This document shows positions 35,130-46,724 of a DNA stretch of 64,000 bases, one piece after another; position 1 is the stretch's first letter, and each line of letters begins with the position of its first letter. The DNA comes from Micrasema longulum (lineage: Eukaryota; Arthropoda; Insecta; Trichoptera; Brachycentridae). The stretch is taken from the NCBI GenBank assembly GCA_022494885.1, contig JAGVSM010004231.1, positions 124,001-188,000 on the forward strand, given 5' to 3'. The notes under the pieces are model-generated. The model was given only the letters and a program-made list of their open reading frames with translations. It did not search any database and had not been told where the DNA came from. A program made the translations under genes and the position numbers.

Positions 35130-35640
35130 AATAAGTATTTTGTGCGATTGTGCGTGCGTTCCACAACTTGTATTCGCCATTTATTGGACAGTAAAATGTG
35201 ATGTACTTGATCATGGTTACCATCGCAGCGCCTTGAAGATATCATCATACATTTAGCATACATAGTTCTCAGATCGGGATGTCACCGAACACAAAATAAC
35301 CGACCGTTTATTGTAATTTACTTACGTGTGGTCGTGGCCAATTGTTTTTACGGGCGCGATATTGTATGTGTGTGAGGCCCGCCGCGGCTATGAGTGCGTG
35401 CTGTGTGCATATATACAGTCGCACACTAGCGTAGTTTCCAGCACACGGCACTGTGCACAAGCCAGGGTCAGCAGTGCCGAGGGTAATGCCCTGCTCACAC
35501 CATTGCAAGGCCACCAGGGCGGTAGCCATGGCGATGTTACAATCGCTTCCGTGTTATTTATTTTAAACGCAAAACTGTCGAACCTGTACTTGATCGATCC
35601 ACAAAATGAAGCCGTCAAGTCCCGAGGGAAATCCTCGATC
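35130..35640. promoter_or_regulatory. GC-richer island, possible regulatory DNA or exon
   Basis: Balanced, CpG-containing, non-repetitive sequence. Open frames of 73 to 122 codons exist on both strands (within 35308-35756), but I recognise none. It includes the word GCCATGGCGATGTTACAATC near 35527. Confidence 0.25.
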
Positions 35641-36089
35641 TGAACATTGAGAATACTTTTGATAGGTTGTTTTCTTAGTTTGAAAATCTCTATTTTTCCC
35701 AAGATAGCCTGTGTCATTGCACACACAAATATTTTCAAAGATCCGGAATGAGTCAACCTGAAATATTCGAATGGAAAAGCTTTTATATATTATGTTATAT
35801 AGGTACAATATATATACGACCATTGGAAGGTGTACGATCTGAAGAAGTATCGTACGAGTATAATATTTTTCATTCCAATTTCATTTAGCAATTAGAAGCT
35901 CCTTATAATTGTTAGCCATGTCTTCAATCTAACGTTAGTAAGTTCATACTTTGAGCTATTGATACTAGAAAAAAGCGTTTTATGTTTGACATCAAAACAT
36001 GTTCATTCCGTTCAGAATTTGACTCTTAAATGAGCCCGAAACTTCCTTCGTAAAAAACTTTCTATTCGAAGTCTTGAAACTTCTCTTAA
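35641..36089. other. Spacer
   Basis: Nothing recognised. Confidence 0.5.
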
Positions 36090-36350
36090 TAATACGCTGG
36101 ATGCCTCATCCCACGGGAGCTCCAGTGTAGGCGAAGTAATAAAGCGTGTCAGTCGGATGTCTAGGGTCTTCTCCAGTGGGGTAGGGTTAAGGGGCCTGGG
36201 GGGGAAAGGAGGAAAACGAGAGTACTCCCTGCGGCACCTACCTACCCGGTTGCGTTAGTGACGTATGGTGGAGGATCCTTCAAATGTCGAGACGCCTTCA
36301 TTCCCCCTTTCCCCTTCCCATTGATTTCGCTTCATGTTACCTCTTGCCTG
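36090..36350. promoter_or_regulatory. Purine-rich GC island
   Basis: A strong purine tract at 36175-36225 (GGGGCCTGGGGGGGAAAGG) sits between CpG-containing segments. No coding or transposon motif. Confidence 0.2.
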
Positions 36351-37249
36351 TTTCTACACATTTATTTGCGAATTTATACCTGATATAATTTCTATGACTT
36401 TTCAGAATTATTTTTAATAACCTTTAATGAATATTGTTGACTATCGTTTTGAAAATGGATTAATTCAATTTAATATTATTGTAACATAATTTTGGTGATT
36501 ACAAAAATAAAACAATATATTGACATGTAAGTACTGTAATAACGGGAAAGAACAAAACAATTACTTTGACGTATAAATAAATATTGAAAGAACAAGGCTC
36601 CTGTAAAATGCATCTACTAAATACTTCTTCTATAAATAAATTAAGAATAAAGACAAATATTAAATTTAATTTTAACTACACATACATAAAATAAATACAA
36701 GAGCATCAAATAATTTAACTTGCGAACAACCTAGGACCAACAGAAAAAGAAACAGTTTTTTGTATACAGCAATAGTTTTTTTACAATTCACTTTTTAATG
36801 ATCTAAAAAATATACAAAACATGTACGCACTTAAAAAACACCTAAATAAAACAGTTCTTACAGCCCGTGTGACGAGTGATATGTGATGTTATTTTATTGA
36901 ATTTTTATATAAACTATTGTGTTATTATATATACTATCCCCTCATACCAGCACTTTTGCTGATTGGGAATATTTCGTACTAATAAAATATGTAAAAAAAC
37001 GTAATACGTAAAGCTTAAAAACCTTGTATTTTATCATAAATAAATAAATAAATTTCTATGATGAATTATTGTATATAAAGAAGTATGTGTATATTTTTTC
37101 GTTTTTTTGACGTTTATTTTATTTTTGCATGTCGCTCGTCGATCAATTAATTTCGGATCCATTATTGCGACTTACATTTACATATTTTTTTATGATGCAT
37201 TTTACAATTTAGTTTTCTTACCCAACTACTACACTGGCTGTTATGGATG
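36351..37249. other. AT-rich spacer
   Basis: A short (AAAT)n run at 37039-37052 could be an orphan LINE tail; nothing else recognised. Confidence 0.4.
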
Positions 37250-37570
37250 TCAGATTATGTGGACTTAATGCGAGTGTGGGCCTCCAAAAAAGTTGCGCGC
37301 AAATATTACAGCATACACGTATACTACGCTACTACTTATCGGCATTTACATTCACATACCGCGATCGGCGCTGGTGTATAAGATAGAAACTGAATATGTA
37401 GACGAAGTCTGCGCTGGTATGTTTGTGTGTACTCTTATGTGGTGGAATATTGCGGTGGTAGTAGTATTGGCAAGATATTCCTGCACACTCGCACACTGTG
37501 ACATTACTATAAGCTATAAGGAAGTGTGGAACGTCCTAAACGCTGCAACATTTTGCGCTCTACTTTTTTA
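37250..37570 (+). other. GC-richer island with unrecognised 92-codon frame
   Basis: Balanced-composition sequence in which a plus-strand frame (37293-37571) stays open. The peptide is hydrophobic in parts but has no domain I know. Regulatory DNA or a host exon are both possible; evidence is weak. Confidence 0.2.
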
Positions 37571-38080
37571 GGCATAGGTTCTTTGGCTGTAATTTCACGT
37601 TATAGAAGCTCTTCGAATAAACGTGTAGAAACAATTCGTCGGGATCGTAAAACAACGACGCATGTGATTTTCTTCAACTTTACGTGAGAGCGGTTTACTT
37701 TTTTTAACACTATGTCACAACTTGATAAAATGAAAAAATACAAGTATACTATTTGATACTTGGGTTAGTTATATTATATTATATATATTTTTCAAACCAG
37801 GAAAAAAGACTCGATCACTTAATTTTTTTTCAATCTATGTATTATAAGATAAAAGGTAATGTTTGTATGTGTGTCCTCGATAGACTAAATAACTACTGGA
37901 TGTGCTGTTTTTAGCAAAAATGATGAGCTTTGCCATGATATTATTTATAGCTAATCTTTAATCTGTTATATAGAAATAAAGTAAGGAGCGTAAATGCTTT
38001 ACTCATCGTTCACCAGGGCTGCATTCAACGAGAACGCAAATACAAAAAAATGGAAGGATGTTGTTTTTACGCGTATAAAA
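37571..38080. other. Spacer with possible transposon relic
   Basis: The stretch around 37860-38040 (ATAGACTAAATAACTACTGG and following) resembles a word common in degenerate insect Helitron- or LINE-type repeats, but I cannot define ends. Confidence 0.25.
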
Positions 38081-38396
38081 AGTTTGTTTTTGAATGCTTA
38101 CAAACAACATTTACTCTTTATGGATCCCAATCAGATTCTTTCCTTAAATTCCTTATAATTTCTACCCATTTATTTCTTTTAAATGGATTTTAGTAATGAT
38201 AAAATAATATAATTGACAATTAATACATTTTTGAAAATAGTTTGTTTTTTAATGCTTACAAACAATATTCACTCTTTATGGATCTCGATGAGAGTCTTTC
38301 CTTGAATTTCTTATAATTTCTACCCATTTACTTCTTTTTAATGAATTTCAGTAATGATAAAATAATATAATTGACATTTAATAAATTTTTGAAAAT
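38081..38396. repeat. Two-copy tandem duplication, 158-bp period
   Basis: AGTTTGTTTTTGAATGCTTA at 38081 recurs at 38239. Through each unit the words TCTTTATGGATC, TTATAATTTCTACCCATTTA and GATAAAATAATATAATTGAC keep the same spacing. The copies differ by scattered substitutions, indicating an older local duplication. Confidence 0.85.
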
Positions 38397-39572
38397 CGCA
38401 TTCCTACGTAAAGTGCACCCCTGTTGGTAGAAGAGCAGAGTTTGACGTTTGCAAAAAAAATATATATTTGAAAATGAACTATTTTATGTTTAGAAATTCA
38501 AATGTAAACAAGTACTTAGCAGGGGCGAATTCTCCATATAACCGATTATTTGCAGCTTATCATATTTTTTGTCATCGAAAGAAATGTTTTATGCTCCATT
38601 ATTATTTGGAAAAAATACATCACAAGTCGTCGTTTGCATTTCTTGCGTTATTAACTTTACATCATATTTCAGTCTATACAGCGAGCCAGTGCGCCTCTAT
38701 CGGCCGAAATTCTTACTTCTGGGTTACACGAGCTTGCATGGCCAAAGATAAAATATGAATTTCATTACGACCTTCAATCCCAAATTTTAGATTTTAGTTA
38801 GAAAAATGACTGCTTTCCTAAATGCAAGTAATTCTTTCAACACTTCTTCATAAATGTTATTATTCATTAAAACTGTTTGATTTAAGGCCGTGCAAGGGAG
38901 GTAGCATTATACGCACCTGTTATATGTGAGAAAGAGATAACAAATATATTATGCGTAAACACGGAAGTAATATTATAATAATACTCGGCAAGTCATCTTC
39001 GGTGCTTTGAAAGTGAATTTATTGTAAAATAAATATTATTAGGAACTGGCATTTTACTCCTTAATATCAGCGTATCAGTATAAATCCTTTGGTGGGTTTT
39101 GAAAAACAAAGATTCGCTAAACAAAAATAAAATATACGTGAGTTATAAAATGTTTTTCGTCAGAATATGACAGTTTAATTATAGGTTATTTTGCAGTGCC
39201 TATTTGAACTTTATTATTTATTTAAACATAAATTTCATACTTTAAAAATAATGTTTGAGTTACGTTACTAGTGAATTATTAAAGTAAAAAGTGTTAAGAG
39301 TGAAAATGTGCAAAGAATTATATAAATTATAATTTACACCGTTTCGTGAATATTAAAGTTATATAAAAATCGATGGAAGAATGATTCTAAAAAGGAAATT
39401 TATGTTTTGTTTAGTGAAATATAGTACTGGGTAAGAAATACTTGAAAATAATTAAGTTTTTATGATTATTTACTAAGCAATAGTGTCTTATTTCAAGTTA
39501 CAATAGTCGCAAGTAAGAAATACATAATATATTGATTTTTATAATAATACGATTTATAAATCACTTTTTTGA
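38397..39572. other. AT-rich stretch
   Basis: A 96-codon plus-strand frame (38468-38758) has no recognisable domain. No repeats. Confidence 0.4.
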
Positions 39573-39660
39573 CGGCTGCGTTAGTACATGAAATAGTCGT
39601 GGGGATAAATCGTTCGCTTCTAGTAACTTGGGTTGGGGTTCGAGTCCCCGCGGGTTCTAG
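39573..39660 (+). mobile_element. tRNA-like sequence, probable SINE head
   Basis: A perfect B box GGTTCGAGTCC lies at 39637-39647, with a GTGGGGATAAATCG segment about 35 bp upstream in the A-box position and CCCCGCGGG after the B box. The acceptor-stem halves do not pair. The sequence runs into unrelated AT-rich DNA, so it is an isolated tRNA pseudogene or the head of a SINE whose body I cannot recognise. Confidence 0.4.
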
Positions 39661-41100
39661 TTTTTTGCAATTACGTTTTTTTTATGCTTTTTTTGTTAAC
39701 CAAATGTTTGTGTTAAATTAGAAAATATTTTAAGTAAAACTATCAGCTGCTAGCGCCATTTATTATGGATTATTTATCAAATATAAAATAGCCCTTTTTT
39801 TAATGTGCCTTACTATCGCTATGGACATATGATCATTTTTTGTATATTTTATATTTTTAGGTTTGGAGTTCAGTCATAGACAAGTACCAAGGTTCCTACT
39901 TATCAACGAAGAGTTAAACCATATTTTTCTTTTATCCGAACAGTTTTTACACGCTTTCACGCACAATCAGCCATTTTGGTTTCAAATGAAATATCAAGCT
40001 CACGTCGAAACCGGCAGGCGGTTTAATAACGACTAATAACGCATTGGCCATGACTGAGCGTTTGGGCATGAGTTAAGTGTCATAATTTTAGAGGACTTAG
40101 GGTGCGTCTATGTGTACTAATAGGTCAATGGTTTTTTTTTGAGAAAACCGAAACTGTGTTTTTATTACTTAATAATGTTTTATCTTAAGAGGAAACGCGG
40201 TCTGACCTTTCTTCATACAAACGTATTCCCGTACTTTCACCCTGGATTATAGCACTATAAATATTTACCATCGGCGTGTCTCGATACTTTATTAATGAAT
40301 TGTTTATTTTGGTAGCTAGAACCATCAATAACCTCATAAAAAAGTTCAGTTTTATCTGCGGTATTCGGGCGCACGGTATACAAATATGATAACTATTTTT
40401 GAAAAACACAAAACTTACCGGTACTGAAAATTTTATTCTGATACTCTGCTGAGTTTTGAGGTGCGGAAAATAGCACAACGGAACGTCGATTTTGTGTATT
40501 TTAGTTAGGCATAAAAGGTCCGAAATGCTGTTGTCTTTTTCGCATAGCATCGCGGAGGGATCTTCAAGATAGTGACAGGAAAGCAATGTTCAAATACCCA
40601 TTTATTAAAATTCCCTGTCACCGCATATCCTCACAATTTATGCAATACTAAACACAAAAATTATAATGTATATGTACATATCTAATTTGAACTAAATACA
40701 ATAATTGATATCATTGTGCTTCGATTGTGTTTATTTAATATATATATATACTAGTATATACTCAAATCTAGCAATAGCAAAGCATCGCCGGGTTCAGCTC
40801 GTATCAAATATAAAAGAAAGTCAATGTCGCATTTTTCGCACATCCGTCTTTGTTCTACGATTCCGACGAATTGTTTGTAATTATTGATGAAGTCAACAGC
40901 TACCACGGAATATTTGCCGATACTCAATAACCTATGCCTTTTTTATTTTAATGTTGAACATTTAATTGATGCTTTTAATTTAATTTTTACGCTGCCGCCA
41001 TTTAGGATAGTTAATTTATTAATAGTATACATTTGTATGAATAAATGGGTCAAAAAAAATTCTAGCGCTTTTAATCCAATAACCAATATAAACGTATTTT
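39661..41100. other. AT-rich stretch
   Basis: A 133-codon minus-strand frame (40185-40586) shows no known domain and no codon-like signal I can defend. Confidence 0.4.
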
Positions 41101-41106
41101 AAAAAG

Positions 41107-41442
41107 TTAACGGAAAATTAAAAAAAAAAAATATGGGCAGATGTAATAAACGTTTTTAGACGTATTAAAAAAAAACTGTACACAATTTAAATTGTACATT
41201 GGCGGGCTTATTGCCCAATGGCAATTTATTCCGACCAACCAATAAAATAAACGTGTTGTTTGATCTGATAGTGTACTTTCAGTTCCAGGATGCAGAACTA
41301 AGTTCGCACAGAGGCACTCCTTACATATCGGTCCAAGATCCTTCAATCTTCTAACCAAGGAATTACAAAACATTAAATCACTGGTACAGTTTAAAGTAGG
41401 TTTGAGGTCTTTGATTAGCATGGAATAAGCAGATTCAGACAT
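41107..41442 (-). CDS. Unrecognised 111-codon open frame
   Basis: The first 75 or so residues have varied, protein-like composition, including a CKECLCAN segment with several Cys; the C-terminal third is AT-repeat-like. I do not recognise the family. There is no promoter, splice context or neighbour to support it. It may be a transposon fragment, a host exon or chance. Confidence 0.12.
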   Translation of the reverse strand: MSESAYSMLIKDLKPTLNCTSDLMFCNSLVRRLKDLGPICKECLCANLVLHPGTESTLSDQTTRLFYWLVGINCHWAISPPMYNLNCVQFFFNTSKNVYYICPYFFFLIFR

Positions 41443-42668
41443 ATTCTTAAAAAAAAAAAAAAATAAATAAGTGCAGACTGCAAATAAATCATATTTTCGT
41501 AATTTCAGAAAATATTAACTTGGTTTTTCTTTTATTTTTCTTTTCTTTTCTTCTTGTCTTGTCTTCGGTCTTGTCATACTATATATATATGTGATATAAA
41601 CTTTTTAATCATTAAAAAAGGAATGGCCCACGGTCAGACGCTGTAGTCCTTGTGGGCATTTTTTCCAATTCATGTTAAAGCTTAATTTTAAGATGTATAT
41701 TTCCAAAGTGTATTTTTGTAATTATATTTCTATGTAATTAATATATGTATGGAAAAATAAAAAAATAAAAATATATAGTTTAGGTCTCAAAACGTTTCCA
41801 ACAGAAAATAAAATTTAAAAAAAACTAAAGACATACAAAAATTAAAATGATAATATTTGTATAAAAATTACCTTAAATCAATACTAGTACTCAATGGAAA
41901 AAAGGAATAAAAAGGAAAGAGGAAAGGAGAATAGATTTAGGAAGAGAAATAAGATATTTCTTTAGACATGATGAAATAGAGATGCTGTAGAGACATCTTT
42001 GATATTGAATTGGAGATGACTCCACAGTTGCCACATGGACACTGTATGAGTTAGAAAAGAGAAATTGTGGATCGGAATTAAAACTAGACGTATCGTATTT
42101 ATTAAAATATTATTTTTAACAGGGACTTTATTCTCGTTTAATATTTGGGTATTCAAAGAGAACTCTGTATATTTACATTTACTATAGGGCAACAAACTTT
42201 GAATTTGAATTCGCATAGCAAACAGCTATTAAAGTGTCGTCTTGGGTATTTCCAACAACAACAAAAAAAAACAGTTATAAGGCTTTTACAAATCGAAAAA
42301 ACATAGATCATATGTTTTAATTCGATCTTTAGTGCATTTTGTTTTCATTAAAATATAGAACATAATTAAATCATGAATGAGGTGATACAACATTCATTTT
42401 GGTTCATATTCCTTATTATAACATCGCGTCAATATTTTGCGTCACATGTATTTTTATACTAAGTACGTCCTACCCAGTCAATATTATGTTCATAATGCAT
42501 ATCCGATGAGATAGAGTCATAACTGTAAAAAAACAGAAACTCCAGGAGACCCTAAAAACGTTATCTTAAACCATGTATTTTTCTTTTTTTTGTTTTTCTT
42601 CTCACCCTTTAAAGCAATGCCGATGTGTCATATTTGTTTAGATTTGTCTTAAAAAATGATTTAACAAT
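41443..42668. other. AT-rich stretch
   Basis: The part at 41621-41780, GGAATGGCCCACGG followed by AT-rich DNA ending in AATAAAAAAATAAAAA, could be a LINE 3' end on the plus strand; confidence is low. The rest is unrecognised. Confidence 0.3.
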
Positions 42669-42676
42669 ATTTAAAG

Positions 42677-42936
42677 CAGCGTTTCCCAACCCTTTTAAGC
42701 CCGCGGATCGGTGAAATTAGGAGAAAAATTTATCAAACCGGTAACGCAGGCCTTAAAACTTTTTTTTATTTGGTATTTTGTTTATTGGTTTTTCATGTCA
42801 TAGTATAACAGGTATAGAAATAACAAATGACGCTTTTTTTTAATACAGGAATTTAAAAATGTACAAATTTTTGCGAACCGGCAGAAAATCTCAACAGACC
42901 GGTACCGGTCCGCGGACCGGCAGTTGAGAAACGATG
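42677..42936. mobile_element. Non-autonomous hAT-type element
   Basis: Ends CAGCGTTTCCCAAC (plus strand at 42677) and CATCGTTTCTCAAC (minus strand at 42936) are inverted repeats. Flanks ATTTAAAG (42669-42676) and GTTTTAAG (42937-42944) match at 6 of 8 positions, a worn 8-bp target duplication. Subterminal GC words rich in CCGGT and CCGCGG repeat at the right end (42889-42922). The 260-bp interior has no transposase. The CAGNG ends and spacing indicate hAT. Confidence 0.8.
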
Positions 42937-42944
42937 GTTTTAAG

Positions 42945-43690
42945 AACATCTTGATTGTTATGAAAAAAATGTTAAAATGTGACACTGTTTGATAACGGAG
43001 GCGCTCAAATAAATGTTAGTGTAAGTGCGTTATAAAACCATCAAGCGTAAAGCAAGACTTTTTAATTATTTTTTTTAGTATGTAAGAGGTTTTTAAATAT
43101 TTTTTTCCGTATACTTGACTGAAAATCAGTGTTTTATAGTTATGACTCTATTTTATTGGATGTGCGATATGTACATGAAAAATTTCCATGTACAGTACTG
43201 AGATGGTTTAAGTACATATTCTCTAATGAATACTATGTTTGTACGTACATACTAAATACTGAATTAATGTTATGATTATGTGCGCACATTTATCATCTTA
43301 ATGATAGTATAACTTTTTGGATTGTATGAGAATTAAGAATGATATTAAGTACTGCATCACCACGTGTTCACAATCTGAGGATCAGACTTCCTGTTTTCAT
43401 GTATACTTTTTTTCTAAATGTCTTCATATTATTATTTCCTTTTGCAGCTTATTCGTCATCATTAATATGAAGAAAAAACTGCGTCTACAGTGTCCTTTTA
43501 ATAAAGCTCTAGGACAAGTCTGCGTACTTTTTATTATGGAAAATATTGAGTTTGTTATATTATATCGCAAATTGAAAAACCGTTTTAATTCGTATGGTGT
43601 CTAGGAGGTTTAATTTACTCCAGTATTTATTGAAAAAAAAGAATCATGATTAATATTCTTTGTTCGTACGGATGAACAATACAGTTGGTT
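42945..43690. other. AT-rich spacer
   Basis: A 95-codon plus-strand frame (43317-43604) has no known domain. Confidence 0.4.
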
Positions 43691-43691
43691 C

Positions 43692-44411
43692 ATCATCATC
43701 ATTCCATCTCCGCTCCCTAGTTTGAGCATATGGTGTCCACAAAGAGCCTCCATGCATATCTATTGGCTGCCAGATTAGTAAAGGCTCGCAGGAGGCATCC
43801 GCAGTATATGGGCCAGCCTTAATAACCTTTGCCTACTTTACAAGACATTAGATTCTCGACGTCCTGGGGTGATATTCCAAACCTAGATAACATTTTTATC
43901 TTGCGTGTTTTGTTTGTAAATACGCGAGATAAAAAAGTGTTTTATACGGCCGCGATTGCGGTTTAGTATAGGACCACAGGACGTCCACTGTTGACTGTTC
44001 GTCGGCAGTTTATGTCAGAATTTCGAAATAAGAGCCTGACTTGGGAGGAGTAGGCAGGCGATAGAGATGCATCTAGGCTTATTGTGGATACCATATGCTC
44101 CAATTAGGGAGCGCACATGGAATGATGATGCAGGTCTATGCGGACTATCAAACGCTTTTTCGTAATCTACGAAGCACATAGCCAAATAAACTATTGAGTT
44201 CTCTGTTCTCCTGTAGAATACAGCGTGTGTTGTGGATATGATACGCACATGACCTACCAGGTAGGACACCCGCCTGGTTCTCTTTTAATACTCGCATAAT
44301 GGGTCCTCGAACTCTTTGCAGTGTTATGTACGCAAGTACTGTTCCCAGTACACCAAGTAGCGTGATGCCACGATAGTTATCCCAGTTTAATGGATCACCC
44401 TTTTTATGCAA
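43692..44411 (-). pseudogene. Rearranged LINE reverse-transcriptase fragment
   Basis: The minus strand encodes HKKGDPLNWDNYRGITLL, NQAGVLPGRSCAYHIH and, one frame over, CFVDYEKAFDS (44411 to about 44145). These are the first conserved blocks of a non-LTR reverse transcriptase; FVDYEKAFD carries a catalytic Asp. The FADD block never follows. Instead the sequence changes to the end of a LINE ORF in the opposite orientation: plus-strand DTICSN-stop at about 44085-44110. A second copy of that end lies on the minus strand at 43692-43771 (AWRLFVDTICSN-stop). The two ends make an inverted repeat of about 80 bp (43692-43771 and 44053-44130). This is a dead, rearranged copy. Confidence 0.75.
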
Positions 44412-44449
44412 TGCGGTGATATCAATACAGTACAGTTCTGTGTGTCAAA

Positions 44450-44950
44450 AAGATGATTTTTGCAGATGATGCACTAGTTTACATATCAGGAGATAATTAT
44501 GATACAGTGATAAATAAGATTAATTACGATTTAGGAAATATATCAAAATGGTTAAAAGTAAATGAATTGAAATTAAAAATATCAAAAACAAAATATATGA
44601 ATATTGGGATAAAAATAATACCCGAGGGTAACAATATCAATATTGATAATTTGAATATAAATTATGTGGACGAAAAAAAATATCTCGGGGTCTACTTGGA
44701 TACATATTTAAATTTTTAAAATCATACTCAATATGTAACAAAAAAAAAAATTCAAAACAAATTTCATTTATGGGATAATTACGAAATGTAATAGATTTGA
44801 AAAGTAGTATTCTAATATATAAAACAACAATATGTCCACACATGAATTACTGTTCTTCCATTCTTTTTTGAAAAAAAAAAAGTAATATTATTAAAAGTTT
44901 ATATTAGTTCTTAAGATGTTACGAACTAACTTAATAAAGCATAAATAAAT
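44450..44950 (+). pseudogene. LINE fragment (CR1/Jockey-like) with FADD motif
   Basis: A plus-strand frame (44453-44719) starts MIFADDALVYISGDN, the reverse transcriptase block with the catalytic Asp pair. It continues through ISKWLKVNELKLKISKTK and KKYLGVYLD, also conserved. After a stop, HTQYVTKK and then, frameshifted, IYKTTICPHMNYCSS continue the family sequence to about 44870. A 3' tail ending in (AAAT)n runs to 44950. The N-terminal reverse transcriptase blocks and the endonuclease are missing. Confidence 0.8.
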
Positions 44951-44984
44951 AAAAGTCCTGAAAAATAAAATCGATTAGAGATAA

Positions 44985-45245
44985 GTTTGTCTCGTAGTGT
45001 AGTGGTTGGCGCGTTTACCTACCATGTTTGAGGTCTTAGGTTCGATCCCTGCAAGGTGGACGTGAAATATTGGTTTTAAAGGTGTTTCCGCCCAGCAATA
45101 TTTCTTTGTTCCTGAACTGGTACCCAAAGCGTAAGACTGATCTTATTTTCCTTTTAACAAAAATGATCTGGATAAGCTACAGTTGGAGTATTTATTCATT
45201 GCTATATTCGCCACTGGGTTCAAAATAGGCAAATGGTGATGACGG
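44985..45245 (+). mobile_element. SINE family 1 copy
   Basis: The head GTCTCGTAGTGTAGTGGTTGG contains a good A box, and GGTTCGATCCC (45040-45050) is the B box. The body holds CTGAACTGGTACCCAAAGCG and TAAGACTGATCTT; the end block is worn. It sits between two similar LINE 3' tails (44870-44950 and 45423-45510). Confidence 0.85.
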
Positions 45246-45422
45246 TTAATATCTTCGTGTAATAATATGCTACTGGCTAGTAAAGTAACGGACAAAAACC
45301 ATTCTATGATTGATTATCAACCACAAAGTAAGCTACAGTTTACAACAATACAACAGTCCGTAGGTAATCAGGTCAAGAATTGCAAGCGCAAACCGAAACC
45401 GTCCGTTACACGTTTGTTGTCG

Positions 45423-45510
45423 ATTTAAAAAAAAGTAATGTTATTAAAAGTTTGTTGCTTAAGATGTTATGAACTAACTTGATAATGGATAAATAAATAA
45501 TAATATCAAT
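45423..45510 (+). mobile_element. Second copy of a LINE 3' tail
   Basis: AAAAAAGTAATGTTATTAAAAGTTTG ... TTAAGATGTTATGAACTAACTTGATAA ... (TAAA)n closely matches 44875-44950 in order and spacing. Independent insertion or local duplication are both possible. Confidence 0.75.
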
Positions 45511-46127
45511 AAAAACCAAACGAATAATTTGAAACGATTGTGTTCTTTGCAATAAATAGAGCTAAAGGGCTTTATTGTAAAAAATAAAAAATAAGAAAGG
45601 GAATCTTAGGTTGTTAGGACTCCGCTTCAGAAACGTTATGTGTAATCTGTATCTTTATTAAAAAGGTAAATAAACAAATAAAATATAAAAACGATACAGA
45701 CATTATTATTCTCTATTCTGTTGCTTCAAATATAATTGTTTATTTTTAATGTTTTGGTAGGTTTAGGTAAGGAAAAGGTAAAGGTACTTTGAAGGTCAAA
45801 GGATTAGAAAGAAACTACGTATTTCACTTTAATATGGCGTTCTTGGCCCATTTTGAAAATAAAAATAGACCTAACAGTAATAAATAATTTAAATAGTATT
45901 GATTAAAATGTCATAAAAAATACATTCTGACTAACAAATTCATAAATTGTTTTTTCAAATACAAATCTTATACCCTATTTAACAAGCTTACATAATGTAT
46001 GAGATATTTGTATTGATTATTCATAGTTTGGTGTATTCGCCGGTACGTATTACGTACATATGAAAATACGATCGTTTCAAGAGAGTGAAACTAATCGTAT
46101 TCGGTACATCGGTTCTCGGTACCCATT
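45511..46127. other. AT-rich spacer
   Basis: Nothing recognised. Confidence 0.5.
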
Positions 46128-46135
46128 ATTTATAC

Positions 46136-46716
46136 CAGTGTTTTTCAACCTGTGAGTCCCGACCTCCAGGGGGTGGCGAGGCTTTGCTTGAGGGGTCGCG
46201 GTCCCAAGCAAAGTCAAAGTAAACATCAAGGGCTTTAGGTCCTTCACTACCACAAAAATCTAATAATTTTAATGAGAAGGATCTGCCTGTTTATTTTTAA
46301 CAATTTGTCGAATCATCTTATGGGTATTAAATTCCATTTTAAGCATGTCGTCTAAATAAACTTTATTGATTTTGGTGTTGACGGCCCACTTCTTCCTTGT
46401 AATCGATTTCTCGAATGACCCGCTAAGCTTCCATTTCAGATTCCTTGCCAGCTACAACAAATAGCAAAAATAAACCACAACACTCAGACCAATTGAAAAA
46501 ACAATATTTCTTAGATTTATTTCTTGCAACTGGGCCATGGCGCGGCGTCTGTCATATGGTTTATTTATTAAAAACAATATGATATTAATAGAAATAAAAT
46601 TGAATACGTTGTCATTGAAATCGTAGACATACAAGCAGTACATATAATTAAATTAAGGTCCCGGGATTTTTTTACTCGTAAAGGGGTCGCATATTCACAA
46701 AGGTTGAAAAACACTG
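46136..46716. mobile_element. Non-autonomous hAT-type element
   Basis: CAGTGTTTTTCAACCT begins the element at 46136, and the same word on the minus strand ends it at 46716, a perfect 16-bp inverted repeat. Flanks ATTTATAC (46128-46135) and ATCTATAT (46717-46724) match at 6 of 8 positions, consistent with a worn 8-bp target duplication. Subterminal GGGGTCGC words occur at both ends. The 581-bp interior has no recognised transposase domain; a 63-codon minus-strand frame looks random. Confidence 0.85.
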
Positions 46717-46724
46717 ATCTATAT

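Noticed and set aside
39573..39660. Possible functional tRNA gene
   Set aside because: Perfect B box but no acceptor pairing and a poor A box; treated as tRNA-like SINE head or pseudogene.
40185..40586. 133-codon minus-strand frame
   Set aside because: No known domain, no supporting context; frames this long occur by chance in 64 kb.
40737..40815. Possible transposon end near GCCGGGTTCAGCTCG
   Set aside because: The word is reminiscent of insect Helitron/LINE debris, but no matching partner end or coding sequence could be found.
43692..44950. Twin-priming inversion of a single LINE
   Set aside because: The minus-strand reverse transcriptase (KKGDPLNWDNYRGITLL type) and the plus-strand FADD fragment look like different LINE families, so one inverted insertion does not explain them.
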